Origin: Lytechinus variegatus
Taxonomy: Eukaryota; Echinodermata; Echinoidea; Temnopleuroida; Toxopneustidae
NCBI RefSeq assembly: GCF_018143015.1
Contig: NC_054740.1
Coordinates: 74,111,856-74,175,855 of the forward strand
Length of the DNA: 64,000 nt
Direction of reading: 5' to 3'
The notes under the pieces were generated by a model that worked only from the letters and a program-made list of their open reading frames with translations, had not been told where the DNA came from and ran no database searches. Both the position numbers and the translations under genes were made by a program. The first letter of the stretch is position 1; the number at the start of each line of letters is the position of its first letter. Of the stretch, positions 11,209 through 23,870 are shown piece by piece.

Positions 11209-14200
11209 ATGGGGTTAGAAAATTGGAGCGGTCGCTCAGCAGTTGTGACGGGGGCAGGATCTGGCTTTGGTGAGGCAATCACACGGTTACTGGCAAAAAT
11301 TGGAATGAAAATTATTGCTGTAGATATTAACTTTGAAGTTGTCCAGGTAAGAATATAGCAACATTTGTATTCTTTTAAACCGAAACTGCCCTAATTAGTA
11401 GACTTGTTAAGAGGTTGAACGCTGCATTTTTTAGTACAAATGTCCCACTTGGCACAAATGTTCCTTGAGTCAAAAGAAAAAGATTCATCCAAAGAGACAA
11501 GCTGTATCTATGCAAATAAGCAAGTAATTTGCATAAATTTGCATATTATGTCGATATAGTAAAAACAAGTATTTCAGAATATATATTTAACCAGAACTGC
11601 CCTAAAATTGGAAATAAAGACTGAGGGTAAGACAGGGAAGAAAATTGTCATAAAATAATTGGGATACCTTGTTTATTATTACCTAATTTACATAAATTAT
11701 GCAAATTATAATTTTAAAAAAGTATTTTTTTCATGAATCCTGAACTGTTAAAAAAAAAACAGCAACTAATACACAATGTCAACATTCTACATGAAAGAGA
11801 ATATATTAGCGAAAACATCGATACGCTTCATGACAGTATCAGTGTCTTAATTTGCTTAGAAAGAGGGCAAATATGTCAAAATGTATGACGTGATATTGCA
11901 CTAAAACGAGACCAAAACAACCTCTATGTCACAGTCACACTCACGAATCGGACAATAAAGCGATCAATGGTATGTCATTCGAGATAACACAATCTCAACA
12001 CAATAGCTTCCATCTGCTTCTCGTATCGCTTTTGTTGGTGTGTCTGCCACACCGTAATCTATGATATATACGGGCAAAATGCACTTCGGTATCGGTAAAA
12101 CACTATTAATTTTGTTTTATTTGTTTCTCTTGGAAAATTTACAGGAGACATTTCTTTGCAGTTTACTGTTTTTATGAAACTCTGGCACATGAATCATGAC
12201 GAATGTATCCTACCTCAATCCATATTTTAACTTTATCAAAATATATATCTTTTGGAGACTCCGAAGTGGCAAAATTGCTTTCCCCTAGCATTCCCGCTAC
12301 TTTACAAAACCAGTTTAACTTGTTTTTGTTTATTTAAGCCTACGCCCACGGGAGCCCTCCGAATTTATTCCATCCCCTCCCCGTATTTCGACTTTAAATT
12401 AAAAAAAATATCGTGTTTTAAAACCATCGGCAAGGGTAATTGCGTTATGTGGTATAATAAATCAACTGTTATATCTATATATTTATATTTACATTCATCA
12501 TTATTGATATTATTATAATTATTATTAATATTACTATTATTGTTCTGCCGTTTGTAATAATTCTTTAGCACAGTAAAGGCTATTACCCAACAGGAGATTG
12601 TCTAGGATACCCTTTCCCTTTTTGGTTTCATGTATTAAAAAATAGTTTATTGTCTTTAGAACTCTTAAAAGATTACTTTTGCTTGTATTGATATCTTGGA
12701 ATAGATTGAGGATAAATTACTCTACAACTGACATGTAGAAGAGCTGTGGTACGTTGAAGAACGGCCACACAGCCCCTTATTTATTCCACTCTGTTGAATT
12801 CAAATATTTTTAGAGCCCAATCGGAAGAAAGATGCATTTCTACTAAACATATAGAAGATGGTTATATATCTCATAAAATAAGTTCGTGTACGTGACGGTG
12901 GTCTGTCTAAGTTGCCCAACCGTTTATATTGTTTTGACAGTATATATTTAGAATATCGTCTAAATGAAGCCCTCATCTGGAAAAGGGCACTTATTAAAGA
13001 CAGCATGTACATTATATAGAGGAGGCCCTGGTACTTGGAAGCGGGGGCTGAAGCTCGTTAAATTTCTTGGGACCAAAATTTTACATTAAACCTTTTTTGC
13101 TTTTCAAATTTTACTTGGATTAACTTGGATGTTGAGACGTAAAGCAATATGATTATGTGCCCCATCAAGAATTTACATCAAGAAATTTAACAAGCAAATA
13201 AACAAAAAGGATCGCACTAACACACGCAGCACCCCCCCCCCCTTCCGGAAGATCTTGCGAGGGCTTCAGCCCCCGCTTCTGAGTACCAGGGCCTCCTCTA
13301 TATAATGTAGATGCTGCCTTTAATAAGTGCCCTTTTCCAGATGAGGGCTTCATTTAGACGAAATTCTAAATATATATTGTCAAAACAAAATAAAGGGTTT
13401 GGCAACTTCGACAGGCCTCCGTCATGTACATGTATATCGATTATGTTGTATTAATGTATTATATTAATCAATGAATTTTAACCTGGGGTTGCCATTTTTT
13501 TCACGCAATCTGCTTATGATGACAATCCTTCTGCAAATTGTAAATGTTAACTAAGTTGGTATGAGATCAGTTTTGTTTGTAATGATAATTTTAGTACACT
13601 TAGTTATGATTCATGCCAAATAAGTTCTCAATATACTATGTTATGGAAAATGTATTATATACGAATGGTGTGATTGCAGAAGAAAACAATAAAATCAAAT
13701 GTACACGAATTTATTTTATGCGATATAAAACAATGCCTTCTATGTTTTTTTTTCAAGAGGAGAAAGTAAAGAGGCTTTACTGTGTGTAGTAGAAAATGTA
13801 TCTTTCTTCCGAATGGGTTCTAAAATAATTTAGATTTAACATAGAGTGGAATCAATAGAGGGGTTTTAGTATTTTAGAGCTTACGTGTGACTTTTCTTCA
13901 ATATACCATAGCTCTTCTACATGTTAATCTATTCCAAGATATCAATATAAAAAAGTAATCTTTTAAGAGTTCTAAAGAAAAACTATTTTTGAATACATTA
14001 AACCAAAACGGGAAAGGGTATCCTAAGCATGCTCCTGTTGGGTTATAGCTTTTACTGTGCTAGAGCATTATTACAAACTGCAGAACAATAATAATGATAA
14101 TAACAACAATAATAATAATAATAATGATAATAATAATATTGATATACATAAATATGAAATATAGATATTACAGTTGCTTTATTATACCAAAAACGCAATT

Positions 14201-17200
14201 TGCCTTGCCGGTGGCTTTAAAACACGATATTTTTTTTTAATTTAGTGTCGAAATACAGAGAGGGGACGGGGTAAATTAGGAAGGATCCCGTGGACGTAGG
14301 CTTAAATAATAAAAAAAAAAACATGTTCACTGATGTCTCATACATCTCTCCTTTCCAAGTCGATAATACAAGTCAAACAGGTTTTGTGAAGTAGCGGGAA
14401 TGCTGCGAAGGAATGCAGTTTTGCCACTTCGGGGTCTCCAAAAGATATATATTTCAACAAAGTTAAAATATGGATTGAGGTGGGGTACATTCGTCGTGAT
14501 TCATGTGCCAGAGCTTCATTAAAGCAGTAATCTGCAAAGCAATGTCTCCTGTAAAATTTCCAAGAGAAACAAATTAGAAACAAATAAAACAAAATTAATA
14601 GTGTTTTACCGATACCGAAATGCATTTTGCCCGTATATATCATAGATTACGGTGTGGCAGACACACCAACAAAAGCGATACGAGAAGCCGATGGAAGCTA
14701 TTGTGTTGAGATTGTGTATCTCGAATGACATACAATTGATCGCTTTATTGTCCGATTCGTGAGTGTGACTGTGACATAGAGGTTGTTTTGGTCTCGTTTT
14801 AGCGCAATATCACGTCATACATTTTGACATATTTGCCCTCTTTCTAAGCAAATTAAGACACTAATACTGTCATGAAGCATATCGATGTTTTCGCTAATAT
14901 ATTCTCTTTCATGTAGAATGTTGACATTGTGTATTAATTGCTGTTATTTATAAAACAGTTAAGGATTCATGAAAAAATACCTTGTTTTAAATTATAATTT
15001 GCATAATTTATGTAAATTAGGTAATAATAAACAAGGATATCTCGTTCATTTTATGTCAATTTTCTTCCCCTTTCTTACCCTAAGTCTTTATTTCCAATTT
15101 TAGGGCAGTTCTGGTTAAATATATATTCTTAAATACTTGTTTTCACTATATCGACCTAATATGCAAATTTATGCAAATTACTTGCTTATTTGCATAGATA
15201 CAGCTTGTCTCTTTGGATGAATCCTTTTCTTTTGATTCAAGGAACATTTGTGCCAAGTGGAACATTTGTACTAAAAAATGCAGCGTTCACCCCTTTTTTT
15301 GCAGTTAACAAGTCTACTAAATTAGACGACAAAACGGCCAAAAGTTCTGAGTCTAGTAAGTGTAGAGAGGGAGTGGATGGATACACTAGAAAAGACCAGA
15401 CTCGATTTGATTTTTAAAGGACTCTCTTCAGTTTTGTTTAAACATGTTTTCTTTAACCAGAAAGTAGCTGATTCCCTGAAAAATAGCGGCATGTCGGGGG
15501 AGATTCATACCATGAAGTGCGATGTCGCTGACGAGACCGCAGTCAAAAACATGTACGCCCAGGCTGCGAATAGGTTTGGTGGTGTTGATGTCAGTGTTCA
15601 GTGTGCTGGTCTCTCAAAGGCATCTCCCCTCCTTTCTGGTGATGCTAATGATTGGAGGATAATGCAAGAGGTAAGTTGTACAATGTTAAACATTTTGAAT
15701 CCATATTTCTACAATATTAGCGCAGAGACTCCAAACTGATACTTTATTGACATTATGACAAAGGCCTACTGAATTAGCAAGTGGCATCAGAAACATAATC
15801 CCACTTTCTTAAATGCAGTCTAAAATTGAATAGTCCACTCTTTGCATTCTACATACGCAAATCTCTCACATCTTTCCTCATAGATACGACCTAAAGGTAG
15901 TCTATTACGAGAGTATGGATATAATAAATTATTTATTAATTGTGAAATTCCAACGAATTTTTACCTGAAGTTTAGATAATAATAATCTATCATAAAGTAA
16001 GAGGAAATATTATCTCCAGCACATTTGAGTAGGCGAAGTGGTGTAAATATACCAAAGGTAAATTGAGTCACTGTTGGCATTTACGAAATCAATGCCATCA
16101 GGATACTTGGGGTATATTTTCATGATTTATCCGCTTTAAACTACAATTAGATGCTTTTTCAACAGAACAATAAATTAATTCGGTGTATTACTGTATTCAC
16201 AATTCGGTGCACCATCTATTGGCTGCAGCGGACAGGCCGGAATTAGCAATGCCTTATGGAAAATAGTCAACATCTCTTAATTGGGCGCTCTATACTAAAG
16301 TGCATGCAATGATAGCGCTGGTAAGGCCGACGCGGCTCGACCGGATATGCTGTTTGCAAGGGTCCGGGAGGTAGGAGAGATATTACGGTTTGGGGTGAGT
16401 GTCACATGTTTTTCATTTTTGAAGCATCAAAGTCACATTACAGTACTACTATAGCACTGTGCGCACTAGCGTACCTAACGGGGGGGTCTGAGAGCAGACT
16501 GATAAGAAAATGTTCGAATCGTCAGCAAAAAATATAAATGTTAGTAAATTTGAACTTTTTTAATGTCATTAATATATGTTATAAAAAGAAGAGGACCAAG
16601 TAAACTACCCTGTGGTACTCCACGTGTAATAGGAAGAGTACAAGAAATAACGTTATTGACTGACACAAATTGAGACCCGTTTGTTAGGTAGCTCCTGAAT
16701 TACTCGAAGGCCTTCCCCCAATACCATAAAACGAAAGCTTATGAAGAAGTATTTCGTGGTTAATGGTATCGAAGGCCTTGGAGAAGTCCAGGAAAATACC
16801 AACAGCATGACAATCTTTATCTATGGAAGAAGTGATTTTATTAATAAAAGTCAGAATTGCATGCGAGGTGCTATGATTTTCGCGGAACCCAAATTGCGAG
16901 TTCGAAAAAGTATTGTATTAAAGAACGTTATTGTACGAGTATGTATAAGTTTTCAAGAATTTTAGATAACGAAGTTATCGGCCCCCCCCCCTTGAAAAAT
17001 CGTGCCTATATACGTCCATGCCTACTACCCCCCCCTCCCCACCTTGCTGATCCCTGACGCCCCCCCCCCCCCTGACGAAATATGCCAGGTACGTCACTGA
17101 CTGCGCGCGATGTCGACTCAGAAGCACTGATTTTGTGCATAATTTAGATCAGTGCCACCGATAGATGGCGCACCATATCGTGAATGTCGTGAATCTACCG

Positions 17201-20200
17201 AATTTTTTAAATGTGAATGATTTTGTTTTGTAAAGAATTTCTAGGGTTGCATCAGCTCTTATTATCATTTCTTGAAAAGTCACAAATTCTGAAAACTTGT
17301 CTACTTAATTTTCATGAAAGCAATCAATCGCAACAAGTTTTATTTTTCAAACTAAGAATTGAAAACAGTAGCCACTAATGTGTATCACGTCCCGTGGCAC
17401 TTCCCTCATCCAAATTACTTGTTATAGGCCTATGTGTTATTGCCACCTTATTTGAAGTAATATTGTGGTATGTGATTCGTTTTCTAAAGACCCCTTAAAT
17501 GTTCAACTCTTCCAACTTGTTTCTCCCTTTCTCAAACTGCCTCTAAAAAGTAAGTTAAGACTGAATGTTCATCATTTGCTCGTTTAATGTGACACAATAA
17601 TATTGTATCCCCCTTCTTTTTACTAATGGTGGTATGTGCCACCATCACTCTCGTCGCCTCTTCATGAGACAAGATTCTTTACAATGCCGAAATTTCAGTC
17701 AAAAAAATTACGGTTCCTTAAGTCATTTTTTTTATTTATTTCGATGTGTTTTTAGTCGATGTTACTTTCTTCGTTCAAAATCATATAAATATCATCATGT
17801 AGAACCTCATTTAAACCCATAATCGCAATAATTATAGTTTAAACGTAATTTATTTTAATGCAGCCCACACCGAGAGCCCATAAACCAATGAAATTCTCCC
17901 TATTTCATGCCAATCATTATGTACACAGGTTAATGTTTTAGGAACCCTCTTCTGCTGTCGAGAGGCAGTCAACTTGATGAAGAAAAATGGGGTGGATGAT
18001 GGCGTCCTAATTAATCTAGTCAGGTAACCAAGATAACACTGTAGAAATGTTTAGCAAAAGCTTGTTTACCTGTAGCTATCCCACCTACTAACCTTTTGTC
18101 TACTGCTATTTAGCCAATTTACAATTTTGTCTAATTTGTAGTTAAGGTATAATATTTTAATTTTGATTTGACAAAGTATAAAGTAAAAAGTAGAGGGAGT
18201 TGAAATTAGATTATCTGGAAATGAGAATAAATGACAATAGACTACTTAGCCCACGTGATGGTTCGACCAATTGATGGACACAATGGATGTTAGGCCATGC
18301 GCAAGTAGAGCAATTTAACAGTAATTCTGGTGGTAAACAGTCCTTTAATATTTGTTTATTTTATCATTAATCAATTTACAATTAGCTTCCATTTAAGGAT
18401 GCCATTGCATTGAATTGTGATCGGCATGGTAATATAGTTACAGAGTAATCTACCATCTGAAATGAATAATTATGTTCCCAATAAGGATCACTGAGGATCA
18501 CTATCACTCGCTTTAGATTGAAATGACTATAACATTTACAGCAAATGAAATGCAATTGATAATAGGTTTTCGCATTAAATGCCGTTTATTATAGTTTTCC
18601 TATTGAGGAAATCATGCTTTGAATTAACGAATTGTTAATGTTTCTAAAGTTGCTTTAATTTCAAGGGATTTGTTTGTGAAATACTTTTTTTTTCTTCTAG
18701 TCTAGCTGCACATAACTTGACGCCTATTAGTGACTTGCATTTCTATGGAGCGACGAAGGTGATGTTGAAGGCTATTCAAGAAGGCTTCAGACAAGAGCTG
18801 AGGGAAATCAATTCAAATATTAGAATATCGGTAATTTCATTTTTTTAACCCATCTGCGCTTGGGATTTTTTTTTTACATTTAGCCAAGATAAGGGAAGAA
18901 CAAATTTTATTTGTGCAATTCGGACATCATGATTTAACAATAAGTATGGAGATTAAGAAAGTGCTCTTCTGACTGAAAAATGCATGATTAAAAATGGGTC
19001 AGTACTATGGGGGAAAGAAATATTAGGATGATATCTTTTCGCATAATACAGTGACGAAGACTCTAAATTATTTAAATACATTTTCAGTGTATGTATATAT
19101 TTCAGGTAACTAGGCGAAGGACATTTTTAGGTTATTTTATTATGAAATAAATTATATTTATTCTCTTTTTGAAAATTATTCATTTTACATGTGTTTTTTT
19201 AAGTCAGCTCTGCAGGGGAGATTGCCAGAGGCGTTTCATTTGTGTTGTACTATAAGACCATTATGTTCAACGTTCTTTCTTAAATCAAATGACCAGTGTC
19301 GATTTCACCTGTCTCTGCCTGTTTGAATTTTTATGGTTTTAAAATATTGGCCTTTGAAGGTGACCTCCCTGCCATTTTTCACATCGTTAACTGTTTTCTA
19401 GATTTCCCCATTTCAGGCGCTTATCCGGGAATTTTGTACCCCGTTGGCCCGACCTAATTTTGGCGCCCTTGTGCCGACCCCCAAAGCCTCCCCCCCCCCC
19501 CCCCCGAATACGCGCGTGCATTTATTCAGCCATGCGATGTTCTTGTTTCACTAGGGTATATCACCAGGCCAAGGGAATACTGGATTTTATCCCAGTATGT
19601 TTGGTGGAGATGTGTCAAAATCTACTGTTCCTCTTCTACAGAAGGTAATGAGCCAATATATATTCCTATTGAATGAATAAATCATGAGGATGATGATAAT
19701 TTTGCAATTATCATAATAATTTGAATTTAAGACGAGATTCGATAGAGGCTCGTGTTTTATTAAAGTATCACTCTTGTTTTTAAATACACTGATGTGAATG
19801 CCCCTGTTGGGGATGTCACTCAGAAATGTCAACCCAGTCGAAGCCATCATTCACAATCAAATGATCTTCTAGCTGAAATACGTGCAAAATCCAAGACTTT
19901 TGGAGTTAGAGCTTGCGTGAAAATGGCATCAAACATTGCAGATTAATAACCAGATCCGACCGAGATTTAGGAATGGGTCAGTACTGTGAACTGTACCAAA
20001 GTATTTGTTGAACTTTATTTTAAAAAAAGCGCAGTAGACAGTGAATACATTTTCCAATATAATTTAAATGTGGCTTTTTTCCGGCAATTAGAATTTAAAT
20101 TTAAATATATTGCCCTCTCTCGGGAACACTTCAATAATTTTATTTAGAGTAGCCATTTGAGCATTTACTTTGCATTATTGTAATATTAGAAAGTTACTGA

Positions 20201-21030
20201 CAATTCATATCCTAGAATTTTCAGTCCATTCCATGCTCGATAAGGTATGATATATATATATATAGAAGCAACACGCATATCTATTTTGATCGAAAACCTG
20301 GGGAGCGTTTCATGAAAGTTGTCAGCACTGACTAGTTAGCTTTCTCCGACAGTTACCATAGTAACAGTCAGAGACAAGTGCCTCACAGCCAATCAAAACC
20401 AAGACTTCACTGAAATTGTCAGCACTGACAATTTACTTAGTGCTGACAACTTTCATGAGACACCCCCAGAACGAATTAGAATATGATGAAAAATCAGTAA
20501 CGCAGCCGATCGCGCAAGCCAGCGCAGTGTACTTATACTATGGTCACATTTGTTCTACGGCGGCCGTACGGCGAGTCGAAAACAGCCGTTTCAACATTTT
20601 TTGTCCAACTACATATAGGTGGTTTGAATCAAAATTGATAAAACGGCTGTTTTCGACTCGCCGTACGGCCGCCGTAGAACAAATGTGACCATGGTATTAC
20701 TCGCATGAAAAATGATACTTTCATGTAAAAATGGGCATGTAAGTGATTTTTTACCATCAGATTACGTTTTTGCGTGAAGTGGATACGACCGTGGTAATTC
20801 AAACTCCGCATTTGTATTTGCACCAACACGTTCACATGTATTTTCAAAAAAAAAACTCGCCTACCACCCCCCTCTCTCTTTATCATTCCTTTTGTTTTTG
20901 TTTTTCTATTTTTATTTTGTGTTCCCCTTTCGCTTTGTTCTTTTTCTTTTCTTTTCTTTTTTAGTAGTAGTAGAAGTGGTAGTATAGCTGTACTAGTAGT
21001 AGGAGTAGTAGAAGAAGTATTAGTATAGTA

Positions 21031-21063
<33 letters not shown>

Positions 21064-21117
21064 TCATTAGTAGCAGTAGTATAGTAGTAGTAGTAGTAGT
21101 ATAGTAGTAGTAGTAGC

Positions 21118-21169
<52 letters not shown>

Positions 21170-22107
21170 TAGTAGCAGTAGTAGTAGTAGTAGTAGTAGA
21201 AGTAGTAGTAGTGGTAGTTTTAGCATGCAGCAATCATTGGAAATGATGATGACAAAATTAACATAATCAATTACGATTACAATTTTAATGATCATCCTAA
21301 TGACGAACGTTTGTTTTTCTGTGTTTCATAGCAACTCGAGGCTGAAGATATTGCACATGTAGTTGAATACATTCTAAACACACCGAAGCATGTACAGGTA
21401 TAGATATTCCTAACTGATTAAATTAAAGAAAAATGCATGAATATTGTGTCATTATCTGATTTAATAGCCAACACGTCACTTTCTTTTTCTAATAAAATAT
21501 CCCGTGCCAAAATACTTTCCTCTAATCACGTCCACTGATCGGAATAGTCATAGCAAAATTAAAGTCAAAAGTATTTCAATATTCATTGAGTATCTTATGA
21601 GGACCAGTGCCGATCGCCCTATACTAAAGGGTTTTCAAGTCATGTAAGGACAGTGGAAGAAAAGAGAAGAAATTGAACAGGAGAATATAAAAAAAGAGAC
21701 GTAATAGGCTGTGTCATTATATTACCCATGTTATTAAATATTAAAAGATACGATCGTATTGCCCACCCCCCCCCCCCCCCCCCGCCCCGAAGAAAGAAAC
21801 GTGAGCAGAACCAAAAGAAACAATACTAACTACGATAAAGATGATTAATGACAATCATGATGACGATAAAGATCATTATTTTGAAAATTCAAGATGCCAT
21901 GAATCTGTTTTAAATCCCTGTCAAATTTTAAGAGCTATTTGTTATTCAAAGTTTGTATTTGAAAACGATTCCCTTTACAATTACGTCGGTTTTTTTTTTC
22001 ATTTTCGATCTGTAACTCTCCTGCCAACTGTCAAATGTATATTGTATTCTGTTTTCATTCCTTTCTAGATTCATGACGTTCTTCTGCGCCCGGTTGCACA
22101 GCCATAA
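11209..22107 (+). CDS. Short-chain dehydrogenase/reductase, DHRS11-like, paralogue A (7 exons, 255 aa)
   Basis: Exons: 11209-11346, 15461-15670, 17929-18023, 18701-18830, 19555-19644, 21332-21397 and 22069-22107 (stop TAA). All have GT/AG borders. Intron phases are 0, 0, 2, 0, 0, 0. The protein is a classical SDR oxidoreductase, most like vertebrate DHRS11, a cytosolic NAD(P)H-dependent 3/17-ketosteroid and carbonyl reductase. Visible motifs: the cofactor loop TGAGSGFG (14-21), Asp39 at the end of the second beta strand (usually NAD rather than NADP preference), QCAG at 93-96 where most SDRs have NNAG, Asn118, Ser148, Tyr163 and Lys167 (YGATK), SPG after the fourth exon, and the C-terminal RP-x-x-QP. 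The length fits the family (about 260). The start is set at the ATG after which paralogue B is conserved; an in-frame upstream ATG at 11155 lies in sequence not conserved in B. Intron 1 is filled by a 3.9 kb hairpin. No AATAAA is seen shortly after the stop. Substrate unknown. Confidence 0.93.
11391..13054 (+). repeat. Left arm of a second large inverted repeat (in intron 1)
   Basis: Reverse complement of 13264-15325. Matching landmarks: TTAGTAGACTTGTTAA (11395) with its complement at 15308; the segment around 12060 (ATATACGGGCAAAATGCA) with 14620-14640; 12560-12740 with 13890-14070; and 12890-13054 with 13264-13430. The arms are about 1.66 kb and the spacer about 0.2 kb, so the whole forms a potential 3.9 kb hairpin inside the first intron of the dehydrogenase gene. 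No transposase is seen. Small open frames across the arms are not conserved between the two copies. Confidence 0.85.
13264..15325 (-). repeat. Right arm of the second large inverted repeat
   Basis: Inverted partner of 11391-13054. It is longer because of an insertion of about 265 bp (13433-13698) absent from the left arm, flanked by ATGTACA on both sides, which looks like a target-site duplication. The outer end lies only 135 bp upstream of exon 2 of the dehydrogenase gene. A trinucleotide AAT tract (about 14088-14135) corresponds to an ATT-rich stretch near 12510-12545 in the left arm. Confidence 0.83.
16562..16960 (-). pseudogene. Truncated LINE (Jockey/CR1-type) reverse transcriptase
   Basis: The minus strand encodes hallmark pieces of a non-LTR reverse transcriptase. 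From the right: [15 protein letters not shown], then [20 protein letters not shown] (with the first catalytic Asp), a frameshift after about 16735, then [14 protein letters not shown] and YINDI. The second catalytic motif (YADD), endonuclease and ORF1 are absent. Frameshifts make it dead. It lies in intron 2 of the dehydrogenase paralogue A, antisense to the gene. Confidence 0.8.
17070..17925. other. Intronic sequence, no gene seen
   Basis: Part of intron 2 of paralogue A. Segments around 16200-16240 and 17137-17190 are weakly inverted (GGTGCACCATCTATTGG and ATAGATGGCGCACCATA). They could be remnants of the ends of an element that carried or surrounded the LINE fragment. Otherwise AT-rich and featureless. 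Confidence 0.4.
20298..20469. mobile_element. MITE related to the CTGGGG-GCGTTTCAT family
   Basis: Starts CTGGGGAGCGTTTCATGAAA and ends TTTCATGAGACACCCCCAG. The inner part has GTCAGCACTGAC repeated in inverted form, in place of GTCAGATCTGAC of the main family, and a central GTTACCATAGTAAC. It is therefore a subfamily. It lies in intron 5 of dehydrogenase paralogue A. Confidence 0.78.
20537..20696. mobile_element. Near-perfect palindromic MITE with CGGCCGTACGG ends
   Basis: About 50 bp at the left (GGTCACATTTGTTCTACGGC onwards, then GGCCGTACGGCGAGTCG and AAAACAGCCGTTT) is repeated almost exactly in inverted form at the right. The loop of about 58 bp contains GGTGGTTTGAAT. A diverged half-copy, including the same loop motif, is at about 34670-34770 in the other dehydrogenase gene. 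Non-coding. Confidence 0.8.
20964..21222. repeat. (TAG)n microsatellite
   Basis: About 260 bp of imperfect TAG/AGT trinucleotide repeat, preceded by a T/C-rich tract (20875-20962). It sits in intron 5 of dehydrogenase paralogue A. The long open frames it gives on the minus strand (poly-Leu, poly-Tyr or poly-Thr) are artefacts. A shorter (TAG)n is at 57000-57028. Confidence 0.95.
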
Positions 22108-22383
22108 AAGCACTATTCCATAATCCACTGTCATTTTATTTTTTTTTGTTTGCTAGTATATATCTTCATTCAAATAGTTGAACAAAACATACGTATAAAA
22201 TATGTTTACATGTGTATTGATTCATAGCAAAGGACACTAAACAAGGATATAAAGTATATACTTTCCGTTAACATGTTTGACTGGAAACCGCCGTCGTGAG
22301 CGGTTAAGCTTGAAATCATGGCGGTTTTAGTATGTAATGTATAACCGAAGAGGTATATGCAAGACATGGTTATGAGTCTACTA

Positions 22384-22559
22384 CTGGGGACCGTTTCATC
22401 AACATATTTGTCTGACAAGTTGGCAGATCTGACATCTTTCCTTGATTCTGATTAGCTGAAAAGCATAGTTCCTATGGTAACTGTCGGATAAACTGGGACT
22501 TGTCGGAAAAAAACGTCCGACAAGTCCTTTTATCCGGCCTTTTATGAAACGCTCCCCAG
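22384..22559. mobile_element. MITE, CTGGGG-GCGTTTCAT family, copy 3
   Basis: Ends CTGGGGACCGTTTCATCAAC and TTTATGAAACGCTCCCCAG, with internal GTCAGATCTGAC-like (GGCAGATCTGAC) and GGTAACTGTCGGATAAAC segments. It lies about 280 bp downstream of the stop codon of dehydrogenase paralogue A. Confidence 0.83.
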
Positions 22560-22689
22560 GTTACACACAAAAACAGGTTTACCCAATATTGGGTAAAATG
22601 GGAACATACATGTTGGTTGAAATAAAATTCTGAATTTTACGCAATGTTGAGTTGAAATGGCCCAATATGGGGTAAAAAAAGGATACACT

Positions 22690-23077
22690 TTGTAATTCCG
22701 AAGGTTCGTAATTCCGAAACACGTAAATTGACTATATACCTCGATGTTCGTTAATCCGAAAACGTAAAAGTGTTCGTAAATCCGAACATGTGTGGCGTTA
22801 TTCCGAAGGTTCGATAATCCGAAAACGAAACAAGGTTCGATGTTCCGAAGGCTCGTTAGTCCGAAGACGATTAAGGTTCATTAATCATTACGTTTTCGGA
22901 TTAAAGAACCTTCGGAATTACGAACGTCATTTCGTTTTCTGACTTACGAACCTTCGGAATTACGAACCCCACTTTGTTTTCGGACTAACGAACCTTCGGA
23001 AATACGAACCTCATTTTGTTTTCGGACTTTCGAACATTCGGAATTACGAACCTTCGGAATAACGAAGCTTCAGAAGC
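22690..23077. repeat. TTCGTAATTCCGAA-type palindromic array
   Basis: About 20 copies of the half-palindromes TTCGTAATTCCGAA / TTCGGAATTACGAA and variants (TTCGTTAATCCGAAAACG, TTCGGACTAACGAA). They are in one orientation to about 22870 and in the opposite orientation from about 22895. The two halves form a large imperfect inverted repeat centred near 22885. It is bordered on the left by a half-MITE carrying ACCCAATATTGGGTAAA (22575-22680). No coding potential. Confidence 0.8.
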
Positions 23078-23619
23078 TTCCCTTTCTACCAAATATTTGG
23101 TAAAATTTTACTTAGTGCTTTTAAAGTGTATCATTCTTTGATTGATTCTCTACTTGGGCTCTGGTTTAGAATCTTGTATTGTTTTATTTGTTTTTGTGTG
23201 TGGGCTGTGGGGAGGGTGTGTGTGCGTGTGGGATATCATATAAGGGAAATGTTTAGTTTCAATCTTACTTTTCTTTAATCATTCAATCGGGTATTACTTT
23301 GTTTTGTTGGTTTTATATTATTGTGTATATTATGGTTACGGAATTGCTTAAAAACAACCTGTCGGCTGAAACCAGGTTTCTTTATCTATTTTACATGCAG
23401 TATTCAAATGAATAAGTAAACCAACAAACGTTATCAACATGGTTTTCTAATAGTGTTTCTTCACAAAGTCATTATTCATTGATTCATCAAAAAAATACAA
23501 GGATGATCAATTTTACCAACTAAACAGATTTTGAATAAAAAAGATTAAGATTTTTCTTTCGAAAATTGATTCATCTCCGAAACTTTTTTAAGGTATTTTA
23601 CTGCAAGATGAAATAGACA

Positions 23620-23761
23620 CACTGTAAAAAATGAAGTGCTAATTTAGCACTTACGGTGCTTATTTTCTAGTTTAAATTTGAACTAAAAATCAGCATTCGT
23701 AGTGCAGTCTCTATGCAAGCACCCCAAGTGTTAAAATTAGCACTTTCATTTTTTTACAGTG
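23620..23761. mobile_element. Small MITE with CACTGTAAAAAATGA ends
   Basis: The ends CACTGTAAAAAATGAAGTGC and GCACTTTCATTTTTTTACAGTG are inverted, followed by inner inverted TAATTTAGCACTT / AAGTGTTAAAATTA. About 140 bp, non-coding. The TIR resembles that of the element at 2063-2275 and the half-element near 7912 (CACTGAAAAAAAATC). Confidence 0.78.
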
Positions 23762-23870
23762 CAGCAATGATTTGGATTGATACACCAGAAATACTCTCTA
23801 AGAAACTGCACAGAAAAAGTGTGAAACAGAGAAGAGTTGGTATATTTTCGGGAAATTACACTATGGTTAA

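Noticed and set aside
20961-21295. Minus-strand frames rich in Leu, Tyr or Thr
   Set aside because: Translation of a (TAG)n microsatellite.
22690-23077. CRISPR-like repeat array
   Set aside because: The units are variable near-palindromes without constant spacers, in a eukaryotic context.
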